From Nocardia gamkensis NBRC 108242 (lineage in GTDB: Bacteria > Actinomycetota > Actinomycetes > Mycobacteriales > Mycobacteriaceae), in NCBI RefSeq assembly GCF_001612985.1, contig NZ_BDBM01000046.1, positions 1-59,686 of the forward strand: a DNA stretch of 59,686 nucleotides, given 5' to 3'. A program made the translations under genes and the position numbers. Below are positions 44,926 to 53,508 of this stretch, in pieces. A model generated the notes under the pieces. The model worked only from the letters and a program-made list of their open reading frames with translations. It searched no databases and was not told where the DNA came from. How positions within the stretch are numbered: the stretch's first letter is position 1; the number at the start of each line of letters is the position of its first letter.

Positions 44926-45032
44926 GGGGAATCGTCGATTCTGTGCGGTCGCTACTGGTAGCGACGGTGTGAGTGCGGACTTCGCACGAACACCGGCCGG
45001 GCCCCGGCAGGCTCCGGCCTGACGCTGACCGA

Positions 45033-45449
45033 TCAGTTCCGATCGATGCCGAATCGAGTGAGTTTGTCTCTGCCCGGACACACCGGGATGGCCGCGATCG
45101 GGGGCGCGCGCACGCCGCCACCGAGCGCGGTCGCGGGCGCCGCCAGAAGCACCGGCACCGATGCGACCAGCAGCAGCACCAGCAGCGAGATGGCGCGCGG
45201 CAGGGCGGCGAGCACTGCGTCGCCGGGAACGTGCCGATCCGGCTCGTTGGCGTGCTGATGGCGGTCGAGGAGGATCGCCTGGGTGACGGAAGAGGCCATG
45301 ACCGGGCCGGACGCTTCGATATGCGCATGCGGCGCGGCGGCGTGGGTGAAGACGTGACACTGGGGCACCGCGATGGCGACCACCCAGGCGGTGTACGCGA
45401 GAGCCACGAGTACCCGGGTCACCGGTAGTCGCAGCGCGCCGAACGTCAC
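45033..45449 (-). CDS. LpqS-like small membrane/exported protein with His-rich segment
   Basis: The product has about 138 residues from GTG 45449. A hydrophobic N-terminal segment (VTRVLVALAYTAWVVAIAVP) is followed by CHVFTHAAAPHAHIE and later DRHQHANEPDRH. A second transmembrane helix follows (ISLLVLLLVASVPVLLAAP). The clustered Cys and His could bind copper. In M. tuberculosis lpqS sits upstream of cysK2 and responds to copper through RicR. The link here rests on position and His content, as the sequence itself is poorly conserved. Confidence 0.6.
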   Translation of the reverse strand: MTFGALRLPVTRVLVALAYTAWVVAIAVPQCHVFTHAAAPHAHIEASGPVMASSVTQAILLDRHQHANEPDRHVPGDAVLAALPRAISLLVLLLVASVPVLLAAPATALGGGVRAPPIAAIPVCPGRDKLTRFGIDRN

Positions 45450-45636
45450 GTCCCGATGGTACAAGTCCGGCCGGGGCGCGATCCGCCGGTGTTGGGGGCG
45501 GTTCGATCGATTCGATTGCGGCTCAGGCCCAGCCGTGTGCGGACCGCCCTCTCCGCGCCCCTATTCGTTGGCGTGTCGGTATCAGATGGTGCCGTTCCCG
45601 CACGGCTGGATACGGGACAATCAGGACCACCTACTG

Positions 45637-45656
45637 GTTGTGGTTTGGATCACAAC
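45637..45656. promoter_or_regulatory. Inverted repeat before the DUF4389 gene
   Basis: GTTGTG-N8-CACAAC lies 21 bases upstream of the start and may be an operator overlapping the promoter. Confidence 0.45.
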
Positions 45657-45676
45657 AACCGTAAGGAGCGTTGTTC

Positions 45677-46354
45677 ATGGAACTCGAGAAGCCCGCCGTC
45701 CCGTCCGACCCGATTCGCGTGCGTGGCGATCTGGATCCCGCGCTGTCGCGGTGGTTGTGGCTGGTCAAGTGGCTACTGGCGATACCGCACTACATCGTGC
45801 TGTTCTTCCTGCACATCGCCTACGCGGTGCTCACGGTCGTCGCCTTCTTCGCGATCCTGATCACCGGTAAGTACCCGCGGGGCCTGTTCGACTTCAATGT
45901 CGGCGTCATGCGCTGGGGATGGCGGGTGACCTTCTACTCCTTGTCGGTGCTCGGCACCGATAAATACCCGCCGTTCAGCTTGCGGGCGAACGCGGACTAC
46001 CCGGCCGACCTGGAGATCGACTACCCGGAGACGTTGCACCGCGGCCTGGTACTGGTGAAGTGGTGGTTGCTGGCCATTCCGCACTACCTGATCGTCGGCG
46101 CGGTGGTGAGCGGCGGCGTCGCGTTCGCGGGCGGAGAGGGGGACGACTGGGGCGGCGCCTCGATTTCGCTGCTGAGCATCCTGCTGATCGTCGCGCTGGT
46201 CGCCTTGCTGTTCACGGCGCGCTACCCGCAGGGCCTCTACGACTTCGTGATGGGCGTCAATCGCTGGATCATCCGCGTCCAGGCATACGCCGGTTTGATG
46301 CGGGACGAGTACCCGCCCTTCCGGCTCGACCAGGGCGCTCGCGAGTCCGACTGA
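45677..46354 (+). CDS. DUF4389 membrane protein
   Basis: The 225-residue membrane protein is made of two DUF4389 units. Each has a KWLLAIPHY motif at the start of a transmembrane helix (KWLLAIPHYIVLFF and KWWLLAIPHYLIVG) and a later ARYPQGLYDF/GKYPRGLFDF turn. Several helices are predicted. The family's function is unknown. The ATG follows TAAGGAG. An inverted repeat lies in its promoter. Confidence 0.88.
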   Translation: MELEKPAVPSDPIRVRGDLDPALSRWLWLVKWLLAIPHYIVLFFLHIAYAVLTVVAFFAILITGKYPRGLFDFNVGVMRWGWRVTFYSLSVLGTDKYPPFSLRANADYPADLEIDYPETLHRGLVLVKWWLLAIPHYLIVGAVVSGGVAFAGGEGDDWGGASISLLSILLIVALVALLFTARYPQGLYDFVMGVNRWIIRVQAYAGLMRDEYPPFRLDQGARESD

Positions 46355-46386
46355 ACCCGGCATCGCCACCGGATCCGTCCGTCCTG

Positions 46387-47382
46387 TCAGCGGGCGGATT
46401 CGTAGATCCGCCGCACCACGTCCTCGATCTCGGGCTCCTCGATCGACAGGTCCCGCACTTCGGCGCGCTCCGACACCGCCGCCAGCAACTGCGCGGCCGT
46501 GATCTGTTCCGGATCGAAGGCCAGCCGTTGCCGCATGCCGTCGGCTTCGGTGCCCAGCAATTGGGCCCAGGGCAGATCGTCGAAGTCCGGCGCCGGTTCG
46601 GCCAGGTCCACCACCAGCACCCGGCGCGCGCCGACGGTGGCCGCCAATCCGGTGAGCGATCCGTCGTACACCAAGCGGCCGTGGTCGGCGACGAGCACAC
46701 GCTCGCAGAGCCTTTCGATGTCGCCCATGTCGTGGGTGGTGAGCAGCAGGGTAGTGCCGCGCTCGGCGCGCTCGGCCCGCAGGAACTCGCGCAACCGTTG
46801 TTTCGACAGCACGTCGAGGCCGATCGTTGGCTCGTCGAGGATCACCAGCTCGGGCGAATGCAGCAGGGCCGCGGCGACTTCCGCGCGCATGCGCTGGCCG
46901 AGCGAGAGCTGGCGCACCGGTGTGTCGAGGGTGTCGGCCATTTCCAGTTGCTCGATCAGTTCGTGTGCGCGCTCGCGTGCGGCATCCGGCGCCAATCGGT
47001 GGATCGCGGCGAGGATCGAGAAAGATTCGCGCAGCGGCAGATCCCACCACAGCTGGGAGCGCTGGCCGAACACCACCCCGATCCGGCCGGCCAGTTCGCG
47101 ACGCTGCCGCACCGGGTCCAGCCCGCAGGTACGCACGGTGCCGGAGGTGGGCACCAGGATACCGGTGAGCATCTTGATCGTGGTGGACTTGCCCGCACCG
47201 TTGGCGCCGATGTAGCCGACGGCGGTGCCCCGCTCGATCCGGGCGGTCATCCCGTCGACGGCGGTGAGCGTTTCACGGCGCCTGCGCCAGCGGCGGCCGT
47301 TCTTGCGATACAGAATGAACTGCCTGGTGAGGTCCTCCATATCGATGATCGCCTCCGGGCCGGGGCGCCGGCTCGTTCTCAT
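46387..47382 (-). CDS. ABC transporter ATP-binding protein (COG4586 type)
   Basis: The 331-residue ATPase has Walker A GANGAGKST, Q-loop VFGQRSQLWWDLP, signature LSLGQRMRAEVA, Walker B LVILDEPTIGLD, and the switch His in TTHDM. The QRSQLWWDLP stretch is typical of the COG4586 group, which pairs with two DUF990-like permeases. It starts in a 4-base overlap with the stop of the following permease gene upstream in transcription. The three genes form one operon, probably an exporter of unknown substrate. Confidence 0.92.
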   Translation of the reverse strand: MRTSRRPGPEAIIDMEDLTRQFILYRKNGRRWRRRRETLTAVDGMTARIERGTAVGYIGANGAGKSTTIKMLTGILVPTSGTVRTCGLDPVRQRRELAGRIGVVFGQRSQLWWDLPLRESFSILAAIHRLAPDAARERAHELIEQLEMADTLDTPVRQLSLGQRMRAEVAAALLHSPELVILDEPTIGLDVLSKQRLREFLRAERAERGTTLLLTTHDMGDIERLCERVLVADHGRLVYDGSLTGLAATVGARRVLVVDLAEPAPDFDDLPWAQLLGTEADGMRQRLAFDPEQITAAQLLAAVSERAEVRDLSIEEPEIEDVVRRIYESAR

Positions 47383-48206
47383 CCTCCGCCTCCCTGATAG
47401 TGCCGAGTGCCCGAACGCCACAGACCGAGCGCCAGCAGCCAGACCCACAGCGCCGCCACCGGAGTCAGCCAGGCCAGCCAGGCGGGCAGCAGCGGCGGGC
47501 CGGGCAGGCGCAGCAGCGCGAGGGTGGGCAGGTAGGCCGTGAACGCGACCGGAATCGCGAACCCGAACAGCAATCGCATGGGGGTGGGGAACACCGAAGC
47601 GGGTTGTGTCGCCGCGAACGAGCCGCCATAGGTGAAGCTGTTGGTGAGCTCGGAGCCGTCGATCAGGTAGAACTGCAACCCCGCGGCGCAGACGAACACG
47701 CCGCCGAACAGCGCGATACCGCCGACGAGCGTGAGGGCGAGCAGCGCGGCCGTGGTCGCGTCGCAGGCGATGTCGTTGCGCACCAAGCCCGCCGCCAGCG
47801 CGACGATCGAGACGGACGCGCGCGCGAACCTGCGCAGCGAGACATCGCTGGTGATCAGTTGCAGCAGCAGCGGTTGCGGTCGCAGATGATAGGCGTCGAG
47901 CTGGCCCATCCTGATCAGGACCGGCAGCGTGTCGAGGTGGCCGAACAGCACCTGGGACAGCGCGAAACTCGTGTTGCTCAATCCGAACAGCAACAGTGCG
48001 CCGTCCAGATCCAGTCCGCCGAGCACGCGCGCGGCGCGGAAGATCAGCCAGACTTCGGCCAACTCGACCAAGCCGACCAGCAGGGCGCTCAACAGCTCAC
48101 TGACGAAGGACAATCGGTAACTGCGCTGTGCGCGGATCCTGGAGCGCAACACCGCGACGTAGGGTGTCGACCACGACCCGGCACGCGCGGCAGCGACCTC
48201 AACCAC
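47379..48206 (-). CDS. ABC-2-type permease (COG3694-like)
   Basis: The 275-residue protein has about six transmembrane helices. It starts at GTG 48206, overlapping the end of the upstream permease by 8 bases. It contains the family-like GHLDTLPVLIRMGQLDAYHL and a later VFPTPMRLLFGFAIPVAFTAY. It forms a heterodimeric channel with the next permease and the ATPase. The transport direction is probably outward, but no substrate can be read from the sequence. Confidence 0.88.
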   Translation of the reverse strand: MVEVAAARAGSWSTPYVAVLRSRIRAQRSYRLSFVSELLSALLVGLVELAEVWLIFRAARVLGGLDLDGALLLFGLSNTSFALSQVLFGHLDTLPVLIRMGQLDAYHLRPQPLLLQLITSDVSLRRFARASVSIVALAAGLVRNDIACDATTAALLALTLVGGIALFGGVFVCAAGLQFYLIDGSELTNSFTYGGSFAATQPASVFPTPMRLLFGFAIPVAFTAYLPTLALLRLPGPPLLPAWLAWLTPVAALWVWLLALGLWRSGTRHYQGGGG

Positions 48207-49023
48207 CCTGCACCTCCAGCCTGCGCCGGCCGGTGATCAGCAGCACGCGCCCGGCGACACCGGCCACCAGCACCCAGAACACCTGAACGCCGAGGACGGA
48301 AAGCGCTTGCGCACCGGTGATCCGGCCGGAGAGCACGTCGATCGGAGACTGCAGGATCGAGGGGAAAGGTGTGGCGGCCGCGAGCGCGCCCAGCCACGCG
48401 GGGAACATGTGCACCGGGACGAAGAGCCCGGCCAGGAAGGTCCCGCCGGTGTAGTACAGCACCCGGATGCCGCGGGTCTCCACGACCCAGAATCCGATCA
48501 GCACCACGATGAACCGGCACAGGAACGAAATCACCACGGCCAGTAGGACACTCACCGCGCCGAGCAGGTAGGGGCCGGCCGAGGCCGGCATCACCAGCCC
48601 GAAGGTGAACGTGCCCACCAGCACGCTCGGTATGCCGCGAGGCAGGAAGGTGCACGCCGCTCGCCCGAGATCGTCCGCGAGATAACCGCATTGGATATCG
48701 ACAGGACGCAGGAAATCGATGGCGATGTCACCGTTCTTCACCCGATCATCCAGTGGTCCTAGGGATCCCATGAATTGCAACGCACCGAGCAGCCCCTGTG
48801 ACAGCCATACGTAGGCGCCGATGCTGCCCCGGTCGTACCCGCCGAAGTCACCGCCGGCGTCCACCGCCGCGGCCAGGACGGCCGCGCGGACGAACCCGAA
48901 TACACAGTTGGTGAACAGTCCCGCGAACATCGCCGCTTTGTATTGCCACTGTCTGCGGAATCCGGCGCCCATGAGCGATGTGTAGAGGGCGACGGCGCTG
49001 CGAAATCGTTCCCCCGACGGCAC
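48199..49023 (-). CDS. ABC-2-type permease (COG4587-like)
   Basis: The 274-residue membrane protein starts at GTG 49023 after a GGAGGGGGG-like tract. Its first helix begins YKAAMFAGLFTNCVFGFVRA, and DFLRPVDIQCGYLADDLGRA is the characteristic loop of this permease family. About six helices are predicted. It is the first gene of the three-gene ABC operon. Confidence 0.88.
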   Translation of the reverse strand: MPSGERFRSAVALYTSLMGAGFRRQWQYKAAMFAGLFTNCVFGFVRAAVLAAAVDAGGDFGGYDRGSIGAYVWLSQGLLGALQFMGSLGPLDDRVKNGDIAIDFLRPVDIQCGYLADDLGRAACTFLPRGIPSVLVGTFTFGLVMPASAGPYLLGAVSVLLAVVISFLCRFIVVLIGFWVVETRGIRVLYYTGGTFLAGLFVPVHMFPAWLGALAAATPFPSILQSPIDVLSGRITGAQALSVLGVQVFWVLVAGVAGRVLLITGRRRLEVQGG

Positions 49024-49200
49024 GCTGTCCGCCCCCCTCCGGTCTCCCGCGCACAAGGAGTCAACCCTACCGGCCCAGGTGGGCACGGGAAAGGCCTCTG
49101 CGCTGTTTGGGGGAAAAGGCCACATCCAGGCGTCGCGGATGTTAGAAACACTGTCACTTCAGATTGTGGAGCGCTCGCGCACGACGAGTAAGGATCGCCG

Positions 49201-50457
49201 ATGACCGTCACCGAGATGACTGTTTTCGAGGCACTCGAATCCAATGTGCGCGGGTACTGTCGCTGCTGGCCCGCGGTCTTCGACACCGCCAGCGGAGCGT
49301 GGCTGCGCGATGAGACCGGCAAGGAATACCTGGATTTCTTCGCCGGGGCGGGATCACTCAACTACGGCCACAACAACCCCGTGCTCAAGCGGGCGCTACT
49401 GGACTACATCGCGGGCGACGGCATCACCCACGGCCTGGACATGTCCACCGTCGCCAAGCGGCGGCTGCTGGAAGCGCTGCGCGACAACGTCTTCGGCCCC
49501 CGCGGCCTGGACTGGAAAGTCCAGTTCCCCGGGCCGACCGGAGCGAACGCGGTCGAGGCCGCGTTGAAGCTCGCCCGCAAGGTCACCGGGCGCCAGACCG
49601 TGCTGAGCTTCACCAACGCCTTCCATGGCATGTCGCTCGGCGCGCTCGCGGTCACCGGAAACGCCGCCAAGCGGTCCGGCGCGGGGGTGCCGCTCGCGCA
49701 TGCCATGCCCATGCCCTACGACGGATACCTCGGCATCGCCGACGACCTGCTCTGGATGCGCAGGGCGCTGGACGATCCGTCCTCCGGTCTGGACAAACCG
49801 GCCGCGGTGATCGTGGAGACGGTGCAGGGCGAAGGGGGTATCAACGTGGCCCGCGTGGAATGGCTGCGCGGGCTGGCCGAATTGTGTTCGGCCCGCGGCA
49901 TCCTGCTGATCGTCGACGATGTCCAGATGGGCTGCGGCCGTACCGGGCCGTTCTTCTCCTTCGAGGTCGCCGGGATCACGCCCGACATCGTGACGTTGTC
50001 GAAGTCGATCGGCGGCTACGGCCTGCCGATGGCGTTGGTGCTGTTCAAGCCGGAACTCGATCAGTGGTCGCCCGGCGAGCACAACGGCACCTTCCGTGGC
50101 AACAACGCGGCATTCGTCACCGGTCGTGTGGCGCTCGAGCACTATTGGTCGGATTCCGTGCTGGAACTCGCGACTCTCGCCAAGGGTGAGCGAATCGCAC
50201 GGGCGCTCGATGGGCTGGCCGAGGCGTTCGAGGGGGTCTCGGCGCGCGGACGCGGACTGGTGCACGGCGTTGTCTTCGAAGACGCGTCGCTGGCGGAGAA
50301 GGTCGGCCAGGCCGCGTTCGACCGCGGATTGCTCGTGGAGACCTCCGGCTCGGCGGACGAGGTGATCAAGCTCATGCCGCCCCTGACGGTCACCGACGAC
50401 GAGATCGATCACGGCATTCGCCTGTTGACCGGAGCGATGGAGGCGGTCTGCGGTTGA
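49201..50457 (+). CDS. ectB: Diaminobutyrate-2-oxoglutarate aminotransferase (EctB-like)
   Basis: The 418-residue PLP-dependent class III aminotransferase begins MTVFEALESNVRGYCRCWP, as EctB proteins do. It has FFAGAGSLNYGHNNP, the PLP-contact segment LLIVDDVQMGCGRTG, and Lys268 in LSKSIGGYG. EctB makes L-2,4-diaminobutyrate from aspartate semialdehyde, the first step to ectoine. No ectA, ectC or ectD gene is adjacent, so here it may supply diaminobutyrate for a siderophore or peptide, or act on a related substrate. Upstream lies a divergent ABC operon. Confidence 0.85.
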   Translation: MTVTEMTVFEALESNVRGYCRCWPAVFDTASGAWLRDETGKEYLDFFAGAGSLNYGHNNPVLKRALLDYIAGDGITHGLDMSTVAKRRLLEALRDNVFGPRGLDWKVQFPGPTGANAVEAALKLARKVTGRQTVLSFTNAFHGMSLGALAVTGNAAKRSGAGVPLAHAMPMPYDGYLGIADDLLWMRRALDDPSSGLDKPAAVIVETVQGEGGINVARVEWLRGLAELCSARGILLIVDDVQMGCGRTGPFFSFEVAGITPDIVTLSKSIGGYGLPMALVLFKPELDQWSPGEHNGTFRGNNAAFVTGRVALEHYWSDSVLELATLAKGERIARALDGLAEAFEGVSARGRGLVHGVVFEDASLAEKVGQAAFDRGLLVETSGSADEVIKLMPPLTVTDDEIDHGIRLLTGAMEAVCG

Positions 50458-50586
50458 CGTGTTGCGGAAGTCTCACAGCGCTGCCGATGTGGCGGTGAGG
50501 TGCGAGTAATCGCGCTGCGATGAAGGCAAACGAGCCGCGACGTCGCACTAATCCGGACGCAACAGTCCGGTGGTGTCCTGGTAGTC

Positions 50587-50988
50587 ATGCGAATGCCCTC
50601 CTGGCTCGGGAAGAGCAAGACAACCAGCATCTACGACAAGGTCGGCGGTCACGAGGCGCTCGAGGTCGTCGTGGAAGACTTCTACACTCGCGTACTCGCC
50701 GACGGTGAATTGGCCGGGTTCTTCACCGGCACGAACATGTCGCGGTTGAAGGGGAAACAGGTCGAGTTCTTCGCGGCGGCCCTGGGCGGTCCCCTCCCGT
50801 ACACCGGCGCTCCGATGAAACAGGTGCACCAGGGCCGGGGCATCACCATGCACCACTTCGGTCTGGTGGCGGGACACCTGGAGGCCTCGCTCACCGCGGC
50901 CGGGGTGCCCGCCGACCTGGTCGCCGAGATCCTGGGCGCCGTGGCCCCGCTGGCCGACGACATCGCTTCCTCGCCTGCGAAGATCTGA
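50587..50988 (+). CDS. glbN: Group I truncated hemoglobin (trHbN)
   Basis: The 133-residue 2-on-2 globin has the family segments SIYDKVGGHEALEVVVEDFY, GFFTGTNMSRLKGKQVEFF and HQGRGITMHHFGLVAGHL. The proximal His lies in MHHF. It matches M. tuberculosis trHbN, which oxidises nitric oxide to nitrate and so protects respiration. ATG 50587 or 50593 may be used. It is a single gene without a linked reductase. Confidence 0.95.
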   Translation: MRMPSWLGKSKTTSIYDKVGGHEALEVVVEDFYTRVLADGELAGFFTGTNMSRLKGKQVEFFAAALGGPLPYTGAPMKQVHQGRGITMHHFGLVAGHLEASLTAAGVPADLVAEILGAVAPLADDIASSPAKI

Positions 50989-51160
50989 CACTTGGCAGGC
51001 GCTCGCACTGGCTGGCGGCGGACAGTGGTGCGGTGTCCGGCCCTGCAACCGGCTCGCAAGTCTCGCGGGAACTTCGGCTCGATCGCGGACACTGCCCGCC
51101 GTCGAGATGCGCGGGAGGAGAATCTCCGAGTGTTTGAGCTCCGCGCTCCCAGGGTAATAG

Positions 51161-51194
51161 CACTGGAGACCCGCATAGCTGCAGGTCTCCAGTG
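51161..51194 (-). terminator. Terminator of tRNA-Arg
   Basis: An 11-base stem (CACTGGAGACC/GGTCTCCAGTG) lies 5 bases beyond the tRNA 3' end on the minus strand. Confidence 0.75.
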
Positions 51195-51199
51195 TGCTG

Positions 51200-51273
51200 C
51201 GCCCCCGGCAGGAATCGAACCTGCGACCTAGGGATTAGAAGGCCCTTGCTCTATCCAACTGAGCTACGGAGGC
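51200..51273 (-). tRNA. tRNA-Arg(UCU)
   Basis: The minus strand has a GCCTCCG acceptor, the D-arm TAGCTCAGTTGGATAGAGC, the anticodon loop CTTCTAA giving the anticodon TCT, and a T-arm with GGTTCGATTCC. Confidence 0.95.
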
Positions 51274-51474
51274 AGCGGGTTCCACGATGGCCGACATTGG
51301 CCGTGCTGTCCAGCGGGTCGATTATAGCGACCGTCCAGGTGGTCAAACTCTTAGCATTAGCAACGTTTCAGCCATCCCGAGACAGTAGGTGACGCGCCGG
51401 TGGTGATCCGCGGTCAGGATATCGGTACAAACCCGACCGGGCCACGGATTACTCGCCGAACTACGCTCAGTCGT

Positions 51475-53508
51475 ATGTCGTCCGCCCCCACCTCGTCCGC
51501 CGCTCCCGAAGCCGAGGCCGTCCGGTCCGGGGCGACGTTCACGACGGTCACCGCGCTGGCCGGCGCCATCGCGGCCGTGGTCGCGGCACTGGTGGTGGGG
51601 CTGTCGGCGGCGCAGGCGCTGAGTCTGCTCGGCATCCCCGACCCGGGCGTGGCGACCACCTACGGCCTGCCCGCGGTGCGGGCGCTCGCCGATCTGGCGG
51701 CGGCCCTGACGGTCGGTTCGCTGCTCTTCGCGGCGTTCCTCGTGCCGCCGCAGGGCAACGGACTGCTGGACGTCGGCGGATATCGGGCGGTGCACCGGGC
51801 ATCGAACTTCGCGGTGGTCTGGGCATGCTGCGCGGCGCTGCTCGTGCCGCTCACGGTCTCGGACACCACGGGCCGGCCGGTCGGGGAGGTGCTGCGGCCC
51901 GACGGTCTGTGGCGGGCGATCGGTCAGATCGAGCTGGCCGGGGCCTGGCGCACGACCGTCGTCTTCGCGCTGATCGTCGCGGTCGGCTGCCGGCTCGCGC
52001 TGCGCTGGGGCTGGACTCCGGTTCTGCTCGGCGGCGCGATCGCGACCATGATGCCGCTGGCGTTGACCGGCCATTCGTCCTCGGGCGGGTCGCACGACGT
52101 GGCGACCAACAGCCTGATCCTGCACCTGGTGGGGTCCGCCGTCTGGATCGGCGGCCTGTTCGCGGTGCTGGCGCATGCCTTGCGCGGCGGCGCGTACACC
52201 GACCTGGCGGCGCGGCGCTTCTCGCTGACCGCGACGGTGGCGTTCGCGGTCATCGCGGTCAGCGGCGTGATCAACTCCTGGGTCCGGGTGCCGCTGGACG
52301 AGCTGTTCAGCACCACCTACGGCAGGCTGGTGCTCGCCAAGGCCGCGGCGCTGGCGGTGCTCGGCGCGTTCGGTTATCTCCAGCGCCGCGCCGCCTTGCC
52401 CGCCCTCGCCGCCGATCCCCGCGACCGCTCGGCGCTGATCCGCTACGCTGGCGTCGAGGTGCTGATCTTCGCCGCGACCATCGGCCTCGCGGTCGGGCTC
52501 GGGCGCACGCCGCCGCCACCTCCGGATTCCGTTCCGACCCCCGTCGAAGTGGAGCTGGGCTACGACCTGGCCGGGCCGCCCAGCATCGCCCGCATGATGT
52601 TCGACTGGCGGTTCGATCTGATCTTCGGAACGCTGTCGCTCGTGCTCGCGGTGCTGTATCTGCTGGGCGTGCGGCGGCTGCGAGCGCGGGGTGACGCGTG
52701 GCCTGCCGGGCGGACGCTGGCCTGGCTGTCCGGGTGCGTGGTGCTGCTCGTCGCCACCTCCTCCGGCGTCGGCCGGTACTCGCCCGCGATGTTCAGCGTG
52801 CATATGGGAGCGCACATGGCGCTGTCGATGCTCACCCCGATCCTGTTCGCGCTGGGTGGCGCGGTGACGCTGGCGTTGCGCGCGCTGCCTCCGGCGGGCC
52901 GCGGCGGCGTGCCCGGCCCCCGGGAATGGCTGCTGGCCGCCGTGCACAACCCGGTGTCGCGTTTCCTGACCCACCCGATCGTGGCCTCGGCGATCTTCGT
53001 GGCGGGGTTCTACGCGCTGTATCTGGGCGGCATCTTCGACGCCTACGCCGACTCGCACGCCGCGCATCTGCTGATGAACACGCACTTCCTGCTCAGCGGT
53101 TACCTGTTCTACTGGGTGGTGATCGGCATCGACCCCAAGCCGAGGCAGGTCGAACCGCTGACCAAGCTCGCCATGGTGTTCGGCTCGCTGCCGTTCCACG
53201 CGTTCTTCGGCGTCGCGCTGATGAGCACGACCACGGTGCTCGGCGGCTGGTTCTACCGCGGCCTCGGGCTCGGCTGGAACGGCGATCTGCTCGGCGACCA
53301 GCGCACCGGCGGCAGCCTCGCCTGGGCGAGCGGTGAGGTCCCTCTGGTGGTGGTGATGCTGGCCTTGCTGATCCAATGGTCGCGCAGCGACAAGCGGCTC
53401 GCGCAACGCACCGATCGAGCCGCCGAACGCGACAACGACGCCGCACTCGCCGCATACAACGCGATGTACGCCGAACTGGCCAAGCGAGATGGAGAAGTGC
53501 GTAAGTGA
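51475..53508 (+). CDS. CopD-CtaG fusion membrane protein
   Basis: The 677-residue protein has an N-terminal CopD-type copper resistance domain (about 1-340; LTGHSSSGGSHDVATNSLIL then HLVGSAVWIGGLFAVL). A CtaG/cytochrome c oxidase assembly domain follows (about 370-640; FSVHMGAHMALSMLTPILFA, and HAAHLLMNTHFLLSGYLFYW). About 15 helices are predicted. The His residues likely handle copper for cytochrome oxidase assembly. Mycobacteria carry the same fusion (Rv0102). The stop overlaps the start of the next gene by 4 bases. Confidence 0.9.
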   Translation: MSSAPTSSAAPEAEAVRSGATFTTVTALAGAIAAVVAALVVGLSAAQALSLLGIPDPGVATTYGLPAVRALADLAAALTVGSLLFAAFLVPPQGNGLLDVGGYRAVHRASNFAVVWACCAALLVPLTVSDTTGRPVGEVLRPDGLWRAIGQIELAGAWRTTVVFALIVAVGCRLALRWGWTPVLLGGAIATMMPLALTGHSSSGGSHDVATNSLILHLVGSAVWIGGLFAVLAHALRGGAYTDLAARRFSLTATVAFAVIAVSGVINSWVRVPLDELFSTTYGRLVLAKAAALAVLGAFGYLQRRAALPALAADPRDRSALIRYAGVEVLIFAATIGLAVGLGRTPPPPPDSVPTPVEVELGYDLAGPPSIARMMFDWRFDLIFGTLSLVLAVLYLLGVRRLRARGDAWPAGRTLAWLSGCVVLLVATSSGVGRYSPAMFSVHMGAHMALSMLTPILFALGGAVTLALRALPPAGRGGVPGPREWLLAAVHNPVSRFLTHPIVASAIFVAGFYALYLGGIFDAYADSHAAHLLMNTHFLLSGYLFYWVVIGIDPKPRQVEPLTKLAMVFGSLPFHAFFGVALMSTTTVLGGWFYRGLGLGWNGDLLGDQRTGGSLAWASGEVPLVVVMLALLIQWSRSDKRLAQRTDRAAERDNDAALAAYNAMYAELAKRDGEVRK

